Below the pieces are notes generated by a model that saw nothing but the letters and a program-made list of their open reading frames with translations, was not told where the DNA came from and searched no databases. A stretch of DNA of 49,906 nt. Source: Sedimentisphaerales bacterium (lineage in GTDB: Bacteria > Planctomycetota > Phycisphaerae > Sedimentisphaerales > Anaerobacaceae). Positions 34,981 to 43,253 of the stretch are shown piece by piece; within the stretch, counting starts at the first letter, position 1, and every line of letters starts with the position of its first letter. The position numbers and the translations under genes are program-made. Where the stretch lies: positions 1 to 49,906 of the forward strand of contig JAFGEF010000173.1 in assembly GCA_016931715.1 (NCBI GenBank), read 5' to 3'.

Positions 34981-35004
34981 TTTGTCAATTATTTTATTGA
35001 CAAA
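34981..35004. promoter_or_regulatory. 24-bp palindromic operator shared by divergent genes
   Basis: TTTGTCAAT and ATTGACAAA are perfect inverted 9-bp arms around a 6-bp spacer. Each arm contains TTGACA in one orientation, so a bound repressor would cover the -35 boxes of both the metal-uptake operon and the cupin gene. The geometry is like that of Fur/Zur-type boxes, but the sequence is not a match to a box I can name. A TTATGCGC direct repeat (35025-35032, 35054-35061) follows. Confidence 0.6.
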
Positions 35005-35025
35005 GTAGCACGAAATATATAAATT
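34997..35025 (+). promoter_or_regulatory. Promoter of the metal-uptake operon
   Basis: A perfect TTGACA (34997-35002) lies in the right arm of the palindrome. TAAATT (35020-35025, 17-bp spacer) or TATAAA (35018-35023, 15 bp) can act as the -10. A mirror-image promoter for the cupin gene is possible from the left arm. Confidence 0.55.
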
Positions 35026-35091
35026 TATGCGCAGTGTTATTATTTTATATTTATTATGCGCTTTATGAAACTTGTTTTGGAGGTTGAAAAA

Positions 35092-36093
35092 ATGAAAAGA
35101 ACAGTTATGTTGGCGGCTTTATTATGCCTAGTTATCAATAGTATGGTACAGGCTGATGAGCCTGTTGTTGCTGAAGTTAAGCACTCGGAATTTCAGGCAG
35201 TAAATTCAACAGGAGAGCAGGCATATACTGCCGCTGTGTCAAATAAGGTGATTATCGAAGGTATCCTGCTTCATAATCCTGCTGAGATGCTCGACCCGGC
35301 GCCTGATGATTCCATTACTCAAACCTACAATCTCGGTGCTCAATGGCAGTTTTTCTTTCAGGGCGAAGGCGATGACCATGCCGGTACGGCGGTTTATATG
35401 GCTCAGCTTTATGGCAACCTGCCATGGGTTATGACGGGTGGTTATTCCAATCAGGAATTTATTGCAGAACTCAATAGGTTCAATGCTGCAAAATTTTCTC
35501 CAGGAGACAGGATTAGGGTTACAGGTTATTTTCTCTCATATAATGGGAAGAATAATATAAATGAGCAGCATAATAACAATCCTGACCATGATTTTACAAT
35601 CGAGCTGGTTGAGAAAGGAGTTGGATTGCCTCGTCCGGAGATAGTAACGCTTGATGATTTGAAAGACGAATCGGATAATTTTATTTTCGATCAATCAAGG
35701 TTGTTCGGCTGTGAATATTACCAGGCAAGGCTGATAAAAATCAAAGATGTCAATTTTGCTGATCCAGCCGCTGCTGTTCAAAATTGGGCTCCGAATGCGA
35801 CTATTACAATTACTGATGGGATTAAGACTTTCCCGGTTAAATTAGGTCGCGGCAAGGGAATCTACTCAGGCTCTAATAACCTGACTGGACCTTTTGATGT
35901 AATAGGAATCTTGGACCAGGAAAGTTCAGCCAAAACCACCGGCTACCGTTTGTACGTGATGAATTATGACGGAAATGGTTCCGTTTTGGCAAGTACTGAG
36001 CATCGCAGAGCAGATAAGCCGGGTGATCTCGATTTGAACGGCATCGTTGACCATGATGATGTTTACAAACTGCTGGAGGATTGGCTTAAATAA
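35092..36093 (+). CDS. Secreted protein with a dockerin-like C-terminus (metal operon)
   Basis: With the ATG at 35092, chosen because TTGGAGG lies eight bases upstream and a signal peptide follows directly, this is 333 residues. The signal peptide is MKRTVMLAALLCLVINSMVQA. The body looks like two beta-rich, possibly OB-fold-like halves (VIIEGILLHNP, GDRIRVTGYF, YYQARLIKIKDV, PFDVIGILDQE). The end, GDLDLNGIVDHDDVYKLLEDWL, has the Ca-binding loop and helix of one dockerin type I-like repeat, which normally comes in pairs. It is the first gene of the operon leading to a ZnuABC-like transporter, so an extracellular metal-scavenging or sensing role is possible. Confidence 0.65.
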   Translation: MKRTVMLAALLCLVINSMVQADEPVVAEVKHSEFQAVNSTGEQAYTAAVSNKVIIEGILLHNPAEMLDPAPDDSITQTYNLGAQWQFFFQGEGDDHAGTAVYMAQLYGNLPWVMTGGYSNQEFIAELNRFNAAKFSPGDRIRVTGYFLSYNGKNNINEQHNNNPDHDFTIELVEKGVGLPRPEIVTLDDLKDESDNFIFDQSRLFGCEYYQARLIKIKDVNFADPAAAVQNWAPNATITITDGIKTFPVKLGRGKGIYSGSNNLTGPFDVIGILDQESSAKTTGYRLYVMNYDGNGSVLASTEHRRADKPGDLDLNGIVDHDDVYKLLEDWLK

Positions 36094-36122
36094 AAATTGA
36101 ATAAACAGGGAAAGATTTTGAT

Positions 36123-36761
36123 TTGAAACGCGCTTTTACTTTAATTGAGTTGCTGGTTGTTATTGCAATTATTTCTTTGCTGATGGGGATTTTACTGCCC
36201 GTCGCGGGCAAAGCGCGTCTTCAGGCAAAAGTAGTAGCAGTGAATGCGGAATTGAGAGAGATAGGCCTCGCTCTTGAGGCCTATTCTTTCGACAACGACG
36301 AAAAGTATCCTCCGACACGTGTTGATTGCAGCTTAGGTGACCATTTTTATCAGCTTCCGTTGGAATTGGTTGAAGGCAAATATCTTCCTGCCCCCTCGCA
36401 GGATAGCTTTATGGCGGCAGGTATAGAAGACAGGTTCAATCGCGGATATACATATAAATACCGCTCAGTGGGGACATTAATATATAACAGGACAACCATA
36501 ATGCAAAATGAATCATATCTATGGGTTCCTGATGGTTTTCCAAACTATGAAGCAGAAGATGGGAACAATTATTACAATCTGCAGGATTCTCCTGTAAGCT
36601 GGGTTCTTTATAGTCAGGGACCAGAATTTGATTTAACCGAAATGAAAGAACAGAAATATCCTGTTCCCAGAAAAACATGGTATGACCCGGCAGCCGGCAG
36701 CGGCGTAATTGTACGGATGCGACTGAAAAATGGCCGCCAGATTGGTTCATTTGAAAATTGA
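36123..36761 (+). CDS. Type II secretion/type IV pilin-like pseudopilin, TTG start
   Basis: This 212-residue protein has a textbook prepilin N-terminus (KRAFTLIELLVVIAIISLL), with processing before Phe and the conserved Glu at +5. Only a TTG (36123) can start the frame, because no ATG or GTG lies in phase upstream before a stop. The globular domain has Tyr/Asn/Pro-rich loops. It lies 29 bp after the secreted dockerin-like gene and 4 bp before the substrate-binding protein of the metal transporter, with no other secretion genes nearby. It is probably exported to the cell surface. Role in metal uptake unproven. Confidence 0.8.
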   Translation: MKRAFTLIELLVVIAIISLLMGILLPVAGKARLQAKVVAVNAELREIGLALEAYSFDNDEKYPPTRVDCSLGDHFYQLPLELVEGKYLPAPSQDSFMAAGIEDRFNRGYTYKYRSVGTLIYNRTTIMQNESYLWVPDGFPNYEAEDGNNYYNLQDSPVSWVLYSQGPEFDLTEMKEQKYPVPRKTWYDPAAGSGVIVRMRLKNGRQIGSFEN

Positions 36762-36765
36762 AAAA

Positions 36766-37605
36766 ATGCCAAAAACAATTTCTTCCTATATATTAGTTCT
36801 GATAATTTTTGCAGGTTTGTTCCTATCCGGCTGTTCAAAAAAAAACTATCCGGAAAACCAGTCTGAAATTGCAGTGACAAACTCCTACCTGCAATGTGCC
36901 GTAAAAGACCTTTGCGGCGATGAAAGTGAAGTGTTTTGTCTTGCTCCGCCCGGAATGTGCCCGGGTCATTTCGATATTTCTCCTTCGCAGGTGAAACAGC
37001 TCAGCCGCTGTAAGATACTGCTGCTGCTTGATTTTCAGGATAAAATCGAAGGCTCTTTAACAGGGCTTAAAAGAAAAGGTCTGAAAACTTTTTTAATAAA
37101 ATCCCAGCCGGGAATGTGCATACCGCAGGTATATTTGGATACATGCAGGCATGTGTATAATGTGATTTCAGAGGAATTTCCGGAGAGAAAATCTTTCTTC
37201 GAGCAGAGACTAAATATCATCAGCGAGCGAATGAAAAAGCTAAGCGGCGACATTGAAATAAAAATTAAAGATTCAGGGCTTGAGTCTGTGAAAGTCATTG
37301 CATCAGGTCACCAGTCAAAATTTGCAGACTGGCTCGGGCTGGAAACAATTGCTGAGTTTTCGGGCAGTGATTCAGAGACAGCTTCCAATATCAACGAGTG
37401 TCTTGCCAGGGCGAAAGAAAATAATGTTAAATTTGTCATAGCGAATAAACAGGAAGGGACATATCTTGCTGATTCTCTTGCGGACAGATTAAAAATAAGG
37501 ACGGTTATTTTTAGTAATTTCCCACAGTCCGTTAACGACACAACAGGTTTCGATAAATTAGTGCAGCAGAACGTAAACGCTATTATAGAGGCCGCCCGAA
37601 AATGA
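36766..37605 (+). CDS. Metal ABC transporter substrate-binding lipoprotein (ZnuA-like)
   Basis: With the ATG at 36766, 4 bp after the pseudopilin stop, it has 279 residues and a lipoprotein signal (lipobox LFLSGC). Likely metal-binding histidines lie in CPGHFDISP (about residue 65), TCRHVY (about 125) and SGHQSKFADWLG (about 183), arranged as in cluster A-I Zn/Mn-binding proteins. Two additional PGMC segments put cysteines near the site. It overlaps the ATPase gene (ATGA). It would capture zinc, manganese or a similar ion in the periplasm; the ion cannot be chosen from sequence. Confidence 0.87.
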   Translation: MPKTISSYILVLIIFAGLFLSGCSKKNYPENQSEIAVTNSYLQCAVKDLCGDESEVFCLAPPGMCPGHFDISPSQVKQLSRCKILLLLDFQDKIEGSLTGLKRKGLKTFLIKSQPGMCIPQVYLDTCRHVYNVISEEFPERKSFFEQRLNIISERMKKLSGDIEIKIKDSGLESVKVIASGHQSKFADWLGLETIAEFSGSDSETASNINECLARAKENNVKFVIANKQEGTYLADSLADRLKIRTVIFSNFPQSVNDTTGFDKLVQQNVNAIIEAARK

Positions 37606-38399
37606 TAGCAGGCAACCTACATCTCTCGAATATCCGCGTAGTGCGTGCAGGCAGAGTTATTCTAAATATCGAAAACCTGCAAATCCGCTCTGGAGATTTT
37701 ACAGGCATCATCGGTACGAACGGAGCAGGAAAAACAACGCTTCTGCGATTATGCTGCGGCCTGATAAAACCAAATACAGGCTCGATAAAACTTGACGGAA
37801 CAGATTTCACGAAATTGTCCGCATGGAGTAAAAGCAATCTTAGAAAACATATCGGCTATATTCCTCAGCAGGCGGAGTATAACCCTGACCTGCCCTTCAC
37901 GCTGCGTGAAGTAGTAGCGATGGGCAGAACAAGTATCAAGCCGCTTCTGCAAAGACTTGATAACGATGATTTCGAAATCGTGGATGACTGGATAAATAAG
38001 CTGGGACTTGCTGATAATAGAAATCAGACTTTCAGGAGTCTTTCAGGCGGTGAGCAGCAAAAAGCATTGATAGCACGCGCGATGGCACAGAATCCCGGAA
38101 TTCTCATGCTTGATGAACCATGTTCGAATCTTGATTTTAAATGGAAATATCAAATAACAGAAATTATTGACAAACTGCACATTATGACAAAGATTACTAT
38201 TTTGATGGTTTCTCACGAGACAAATCTGCTTCCGACCGGCTGTAAACGTGCTGTCCTGCTGCATAAAGGAAATCTTGTCACTGATGGCGACATGGATAAA
38301 GTCCTGACATCGAACCAATTCGAACAGGCATACGGCTGCCAGTTCGAGACAATAAGTCTCGGCGGACGCAAATATACTATAAATAAGGCCATAAAATGA
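37602..38399 (+). CDS. Metal ABC transporter ATP-binding protein (ZnuC-like)
   Basis: This 265-residue ATPase has Walker A GTNGAGKTT (near 37), Q-loop PQQAEYN, signature LSGGEQQ (near 148), Walker B ILMLDEP and switch His in SHETN. It energises the permease encoded directly downstream, with which it overlaps (ATGA). Confidence 0.94.
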   Translation: MIAGNLHLSNIRVVRAGRVILNIENLQIRSGDFTGIIGTNGAGKTTLLRLCCGLIKPNTGSIKLDGTDFTKLSAWSKSNLRKHIGYIPQQAEYNPDLPFTLREVVAMGRTSIKPLLQRLDNDDFEIVDDWINKLGLADNRNQTFRSLSGGEQQKALIARAMAQNPGILMLDEPCSNLDFKWKYQITEIIDKLHIMTKITILMVSHETNLLPTGCKRAVLLHKGNLVTDGDMDKVLTSNQFEQAYGCQFETISLGGRKYTINKAIK

Positions 38400-39241
38400 A
38401 TAATATTCTTATGCAATTGGATTCATATTTTTACCCTGTTATTTTAGCCAGTATAATAGCCGGGGCAAGCACGGGGCTTCTGGGTGTGTTTATAATCGGA
38501 ATGCGCATGCCTTTTATAGGTACGTGTATTTCACATGCGTCCATGGCGGGATTTATCTATGGCGGCCTGCTGGCATTTAATAATCCTGTTTTATGGCCCA
38601 TTACAACTTCTTTGGGATGCGTTCTGGCATCTGTTATTTCAGCAGTAAGCCTGGCGACAATAAGAGAAGACAAAACGAGACTCGATAAAAATGTCGGGCT
38701 TGCGATAATATTCTGTCTCATGCTTGGTATTACTTTTCTTGGTATCGGATTCAATCAGGGCAGCCGAACAGATATGCTTAATCTATTATGGGGTAATATT
38801 CTTTTTGTTGATCGAGCCAGAGCGATTACTATTGCCGTTATGGCTGTTGTCCTTATACTTTTTGTAACACTTTTCAATAAGGAAATGAAGATATTATTAT
38901 TCAGCAGGTCTATTGCCGCCGCAACGGGAGTTCATGAAAGCTTTGTTTATTGTCTTTTCTTAATTCTATGCGGCGTAGTTTTAGCTGTGAATCTCCCGCT
39001 TATCGGCGGCTTGATGATATTCAGTTTGATTACATGTCCGGCCGCAGCGGCCTATCAGGTATGCACCGGCTACATTCCTGTTATAATTACATCCTCTTTT
39101 TTTGGTATGCTTAGCGCTTTAGCGGGATTTCTATTCTCGTATTTTCTGAATTTGCCTACAGGAGCATGTATTGTCATCGTAAGCGTTGCGATTTTTGCCT
39201 TAACCACTATATACAAAAATATCGCAGATCGGCATGACTGA
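38396..39241 (+). CDS. Metal ABC transporter permease (ZnuB-like, ABC-3)
   Basis: This 281-residue polytopic membrane protein of the ABC-3 family has about eight hydrophobic helices. Near residue 120 is NLLWGNIL, characteristic of this family, and ARAITI and VNLPLIGGLMIFSLITCPAAAA mark the later helices. It forms the channel for the ATPase and binding protein just upstream. Confidence 0.93.
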   Translation: MNNILMQLDSYFYPVILASIIAGASTGLLGVFIIGMRMPFIGTCISHASMAGFIYGGLLAFNNPVLWPITTSLGCVLASVISAVSLATIREDKTRLDKNVGLAIIFCLMLGITFLGIGFNQGSRTDMLNLLWGNILFVDRARAITIAVMAVVLILFVTLFNKEMKILLFSRSIAAATGVHESFVYCLFLILCGVVLAVNLPLIGGLMIFSLITCPAAAAYQVCTGYIPVIITSSFFGMLSALAGFLFSYFLNLPTGACIVIVSVAIFALTTIYKNIADRHD

Positions 39242-39339
39242 CATAACCGTTAAGTGTTATTGTTTGGTTTTGCTGCAGAAATTAGTTGTTTTTATACCTG
39301 GGTTTTGTTAGGATACCCTTGTTTTATAAAGGGTTTTAT

Positions 39340-40053
39340 ATGTCAAAGGAATTGGGTGCTCTTATAATTACAGCCGCCTCCATCGGCTTCATCCATACTC
39401 TGTTCGGACCCGACCATTATTTGCCTTTTATCGTGATGTCGTGGGCGCGAAAGTGGTCTGGTTTGAAAACAGCCATGATAACTTTCCTTTGCGGTATAGG
39501 TCATATCGCAAGCTCTGTCGTTATTGGATTTTTAGGTATATTGCTTGGCTGGGCGGTTCAAGGTCTTGTTGATGTAGAATCTTTCAGAGGTAATATAGCC
39601 GCATGGCTTCTCATTGCTTTTGGATTAATTTATATGGTCTGGGGATTACGGCAAGCCTATAGGAATAGGCCGCATGAGCATAGCCATGCCCATGTGGAAC
39701 ATTTTGTTCACAAACACGTGCACAGGCACGAAAATGGCCACGTCCATATTCATGATGGAGACAAGACCATCAGCGTAACACCCTGGGTTTTATTTGTCAT
39801 TTTTGTATTTGGTCCATGTGAGCCATTGATTCCGATTCTGATGTATCCGGCCGCTCAAAACAGTACCATTGATTTGGTGGTAGTTACAATAGTTTTTGGG
39901 ACGGCTACTATTGCGACTATGCTTGGGGCAGTGATGATTTCAAGAGCAGGAATAAACCTTCTTCCTTTGGAAAAAATGCAGCGTTTTACCCATTTAATAG
40001 CCGGAACAAGTATCTTGCTTTGCGGACTGGCCATTGTATTCCTTGGACTCTGA
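39340..40053 (+). CDS. NicO/RcnA-like metal permease with a His-rich loop
   Basis: This 237-residue membrane protein (ATG at 39340; a longer TTG frame from 39286 lacks support) has about six segments. FIHTLFGPDHYLP in the first resembles the H-x5-DH metal signature of the NicO/NiCoT and RcnA families. A cytoplasmic or periplasmic loop is His-rich (about residues 107-143: HEHSHAHVEHFVHKHV), as in RcnA-type nickel/cobalt exporters. It follows the ABC permease by 98 bp and may belong to the same regulon, as an exporter or a second importer. Confidence 0.8.
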   Translation: MSKELGALIITAASIGFIHTLFGPDHYLPFIVMSWARKWSGLKTAMITFLCGIGHIASSVVIGFLGILLGWAVQGLVDVESFRGNIAAWLLIAFGLIYMVWGLRQAYRNRPHEHSHAHVEHFVHKHVHRHENGHVHIHDGDKTISVTPWVLFVIFVFGPCEPLIPILMYPAAQNSTIDLVVVTIVFGTATIATMLGAVMISRAGINLLPLEKMQRFTHLIAGTSILLCGLAIVFLGL

Positions 40054-40224
40054 CAAAACCATACCTTACAGGACAATAACTTCATTTTCCGGAATAATTT
40101 GATATTATCTCGAATTTAGGGAAGAGGATAATATTTTAAGACAACAGCTTTTTTTATAAAGGTACCGAGAGCGAATTTACTGCTATAACCATAAATTATT
40201 ATTTTTACATTGAAAATCTTTTTT

Positions 40225-40253
40225 TTCGCCTCAAAATAAGGTAAAGTTATAAT
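40225..40253 (+). promoter_or_regulatory. Candidate promoter before the thioredoxin-like paralogue array
   Basis: A perfect TATAAT (40248-40253) with a poor -35, TTCGCC, 17 bp upstream. It lies 52 bp before the start codon. A stem ATATTATC/GATAATAT (40102-40109 and 40127-40134) further upstream may end the preceding transcript. Confidence 0.35.
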
Positions 40254-40304
40254 AATAGGATTGTGCTGAATTTGGAGGTTTATTGAAAAAATAGAGGTTG
40301 TAAA

Positions 40305-43052
40305 ATGAAAGCAGCAGTAAGAGGAACAATAAAACCATATCTAATTTCACTTTGCCTGATAATATCGGTAGCAAATTCAGTTGCCTGGGACATCGCTGAA
40401 AAACAAGCTCCGCCGCAAAAATTCCTGGAAATAACTATTCTTGACAAAATATCAAATGAGCCGATTTCCGGAGTCAGGGTCAATGCCAGAGTGATACAGG
40501 AAGCCGGAGGTGACATAAGAGAGGAAAAATTAACGGACGAAAATGGACAATGCACTTTTCAAATTGAAGATAAGACGATTGCGATGCTCAGGCTGGAAGC
40601 CGTGAGAAATGGTTATGTTCCAATTACGTTATCGCTCTCTGCTTCAGAAGCAATTGAAAAAATAGCGGTTCAGCATACTCTTTACCTCGATAAGGGTACA
40701 AACATAGGTGGTATCGTTCAGGATTCGCATGGCAATCCCATCAATGGCGTAATAGTCTCTGTTTCGCTGCAAAGTTCCGACAGAAATGACATGACGGCGG
40801 TTTCTGGTTATGAGGTAAAAACAGACGCCAACGGCTTGTGGGTATGTGATATTATCCCTGAAAAGCCGGACAGAATTACGATTCGCTTCACACATCCAGA
40901 CTATCGAACTGAAAATTTTCGCGGACAGGCGCCATCACCTATGGTACAGATGCTTCAGGAAATGTCCCACATAATTATAATGCAAAAACAATTGAACCTT
41001 ACTGGCCAGGTGCTCGACAGAGATGGTGTGCCTATAGAAGGAGCATTAGTCGCGCAGGGAGGTGACCGGAGAAGTATATATTATCCCAGCACGAAAACAG
41101 ACAGTGAAGGACGCTATACTTTTGAAAATGTCACGCCCGGCGAGATGTTTCTGACCGTTCAGGCCGCAGGTTACAGCCCGGACACGATACGGTTCTTAGT
41201 TGACAGGCAGATGTCACCGATAGTATTCCGCCTGGAGCCGGGCCATACTATTACAGGACAGGTAATAGACCCGAATAACAAGCCGATACCTGACGTTACA
41301 CTGAGCGCTGATACATGGCGGGAATTCCGCTCGCTTACGTGGGAAACCACAACAGATGCCAATGGCAGATTTGTATGGAACGATGCTCCGGCAGATGAAG
41401 TAATGATAAATATCAATAAGAGGCGATACATAATAATTCGTAATTACAGCATCAAACCTTCCGAAAAGGATTATGTTATAACCTTAATGCCCGAGTTGGT
41501 AATTCATGGCAAAATTGTTGACGCCAATTCTGGTGAGCCGGTCAGCGATTTTCGTTTTTATCCGGGAGTCGAAGGCGGTGCAGGCCAGGATATTTCCTGG
41601 AAGTCAGGCTTGAAAATTACAAAAAGAAACGATTACGAAATGAGATTTACGTACCCAAGCAATGAATATTACATTCGCGTTGAGGCGGATGGATACGAGC
41701 CTGAAGTGTCACGAGCGATTTCCGGAAATGAAGGCAATGTCGTTTTGGATTTCAAGCTGAAAAAGATAGTTCCCGCGGAAGGTATAATTCTGTTACCGGA
41801 CGGCAAACCTCTTGCAGATGCAGAAGTAATGGTAGTAACTCGCCAGCTTCGCATACTGAACGGCAAAGCAGGTGCAAGACCTTCGAATGATAAATTAAGC
41901 GTTAAAACCGATGCGGCAGGCAAATTCAGTTTCTTCCCAAAAGCAGAACAATACTCAATAGTAATTCTGCACGAACAGGGTTATGCTTTTATAAAAAGTG
42001 ATGAACTTGCAGCCCTGCAAAATATAACCTTATCTGCCTGGGCAAAACTTGAAGGTACTCTGAAGATTGGTGATAAACCCGGGGGAAAAGAGACTATTGC
42101 TTACAATCCTCAGTCTTTGCCGGAGCTGGCAGGAGTGGTTTTTGATTTTCAGACACAGACAGATGATAAGGGCGTTTTTGTTTTCGACAGAGTATTTTCC
42201 GGCGAAGGCTCAGTAACGAGGTTGCTGCGCAAAGGAAGCGCTCTTCAACTTAATACACATACGGTCGGCGTAAATGCTGCACCTGGGCAGAAAGTAAATG
42301 TCCAGATTGGCGGAACAGGCAGGCCTGTTACCGGAAAAATTATTATACCCGAGCAAATCAAAGACAGAACCGGCTGGCAATATATCGAAGGCGGCTTGAA
42401 TATTAACTCTAAAAATAATCCTTACATTCTTATCAGCTTCAATATCAATAATGATGGCTCATTTCATATCGATGATGTCCCCGCAGGTGAGTATTTACTC
42501 TCTGTTCAGGCGTATGATCGGAATTCGCAAATTCAGATGTCGAGCAGGGAGCAGATAGCTTTATTGACACATCAGATCAGCGTTCCTGAAATGCCTTCAG
42601 GCAGAAGCGGCGAAACTCTTGAGCTTGGTGAATTCGAGCTTGCGATAACAACTGAAGCGGTAGCCGGGCAGTCTTTAATTGGAAAACCCATGCCGGATTT
42701 TGAAAATATCACAACTGATTATTCAACGACACAGGGAAAATCAATTTTAATCTGCTTCTGGGATTTCGAGCAGAGACCATCGCGAAACGGTATTCTTGAA
42801 CTGAACAAAAAGGCAGGCGAACTGAAAGAAAAAAATATCGAAATAGCGGCGATTCATATTTCAAAAATTGATAAAAAAACACTCGATGACTGGCTCAGGG
42901 AAAATAATATTACTATTTCTATTGGAACAGCCGGAGATAATGAATCGAAAGTCCGTTACAACTGGGGCATAAAGTCACTGCCATGGATGGTTCTGACTAA
43001 TTCAGAGCATATCGTTATCAAAGAAGGATTCGGTGTAAATGAATTGGATTAG
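40305..43052 (+). CDS. Secreted carboxypeptidase-regulatory-like repeats with a CxxC-less thioredoxin-like domain (copy 1)
   Basis: In this 915-residue protein, a signal peptide (about 1-28) is followed by a string of carboxypeptidase-regulatory-like beta-sandwich repeats with the family pattern G.V.D..G.PI..V and T(D/D)..G.F/Y (for example near 136, 232, 316, 401, 492). Residues about 790-915 resemble a TlpA/redoxin domain: KSILICFWDFEQRPSRNG, with Cys817 and then Gln823-Arg-Pro-Ser826 where CPPC should be. The cis-Pro loop LPW (892-894) and WGI strand are kept. The frame ends NELD-TAG, but continuing codons read K-I-D-S-L-K then TAA, matching paralogue ends, so a GAG-to-TAG change cut seven residues. 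GAGG precedes the ATG. Confidence 0.8.
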   Translation: MKAAVRGTIKPYLISLCLIISVANSVAWDIAEKQAPPQKFLEITILDKISNEPISGVRVNARVIQEAGGDIREEKLTDENGQCTFQIEDKTIAMLRLEAVRNGYVPITLSLSASEAIEKIAVQHTLYLDKGTNIGGIVQDSHGNPINGVIVSVSLQSSDRNDMTAVSGYEVKTDANGLWVCDIIPEKPDRITIRFTHPDYRTENFRGQAPSPMVQMLQEMSHIIIMQKQLNLTGQVLDRDGVPIEGALVAQGGDRRSIYYPSTKTDSEGRYTFENVTPGEMFLTVQAAGYSPDTIRFLVDRQMSPIVFRLEPGHTITGQVIDPNNKPIPDVTLSADTWREFRSLTWETTTDANGRFVWNDAPADEVMININKRRYIIIRNYSIKPSEKDYVITLMPELVIHGKIVDANSGEPVSDFRFYPGVEGGAGQDISWKSGLKITKRNDYEMRFTYPSNEYYIRVEADGYEPEVSRAISGNEGNVVLDFKLKKIVPAEGIILLPDGKPLADAEVMVVTRQLRILNGKAGARPSNDKLSVKTDAAGKFSFFPKAEQYSIVILHEQGYAFIKSDELAALQNITLSAWAKLEGTLKIGDKPGGKETIAYNPQSLPELAGVVFDFQTQTDDKGVFVFDRVFSGEGSVTRLLRKGSALQLNTHTVGVNAAPGQKVNVQIGGTGRPVTGKIIIPEQIKDRTGWQYIEGGLNINSKNNPYILISFNINNDGSFHIDDVPAGEYLLSVQAYDRNSQIQMSSREQIALLTHQISVPEMPSGRSGETLELGEFELAITTEAVAGQSLIGKPMPDFENITTDYSTTQGKSILICFWDFEQRPSRNGILELNKKAGELKEKNIEIAAIHISKIDKKTLDDWLRENNITISIGTAGDNESKVRYNWGIKSLPWMVLTNSEHIVIKEGFGVNELD

Positions 43053-43187
43053 AAAATCGATTCGCTGAAATAATTTGCGGTTTTCGTTACATTTAACCTC
43101 TTCAAAGAAAAACTATCTTATTTTTTATAAAATTCAGCGAAAAAATCAAGTTTTTTGGTTTTTAGCTAAAATATTTGTAACGGATTC

Positions 43188-43220
43188 GCTCTTTTAACGT
43201 CTATATATTAAAGTAAGAGC
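43188..43220 (+). other. Hairpin between copies 1 and 2 of the array
   Basis: GCTCTT (43188-43193) and AAGAGC (43215-43220) pair, with TTAA/TTAA extending the stem across a 3-nt bulge (AGT). It lies 34 bp before the next gene and has no U-run; it may be a leader structure. Confidence 0.35.
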
Positions 43221-43253
43221 AATTGTTTTGTAATTTATTTTGGAGTCTCAAAA

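Noticed and set aside
35056..35091. Upstream start for the dockerin-like protein
   Set aside because: It would place 12 polar residues before the signal peptide; the ATG at 35092 has a strong ribosome site.
36730..36765. Upstream start for the ZnuA-like protein inside the pseudopilin gene
   Set aside because: The ATG at 36766 gives a standard lipoprotein signal and normal 4-bp spacing.
39286..39339. Upstream TTG start for the NicO-like permease
   Set aside because: It adds 18 residues without support; the ATG at 39340 follows an AAAGGG and begins the first family motif soon after.
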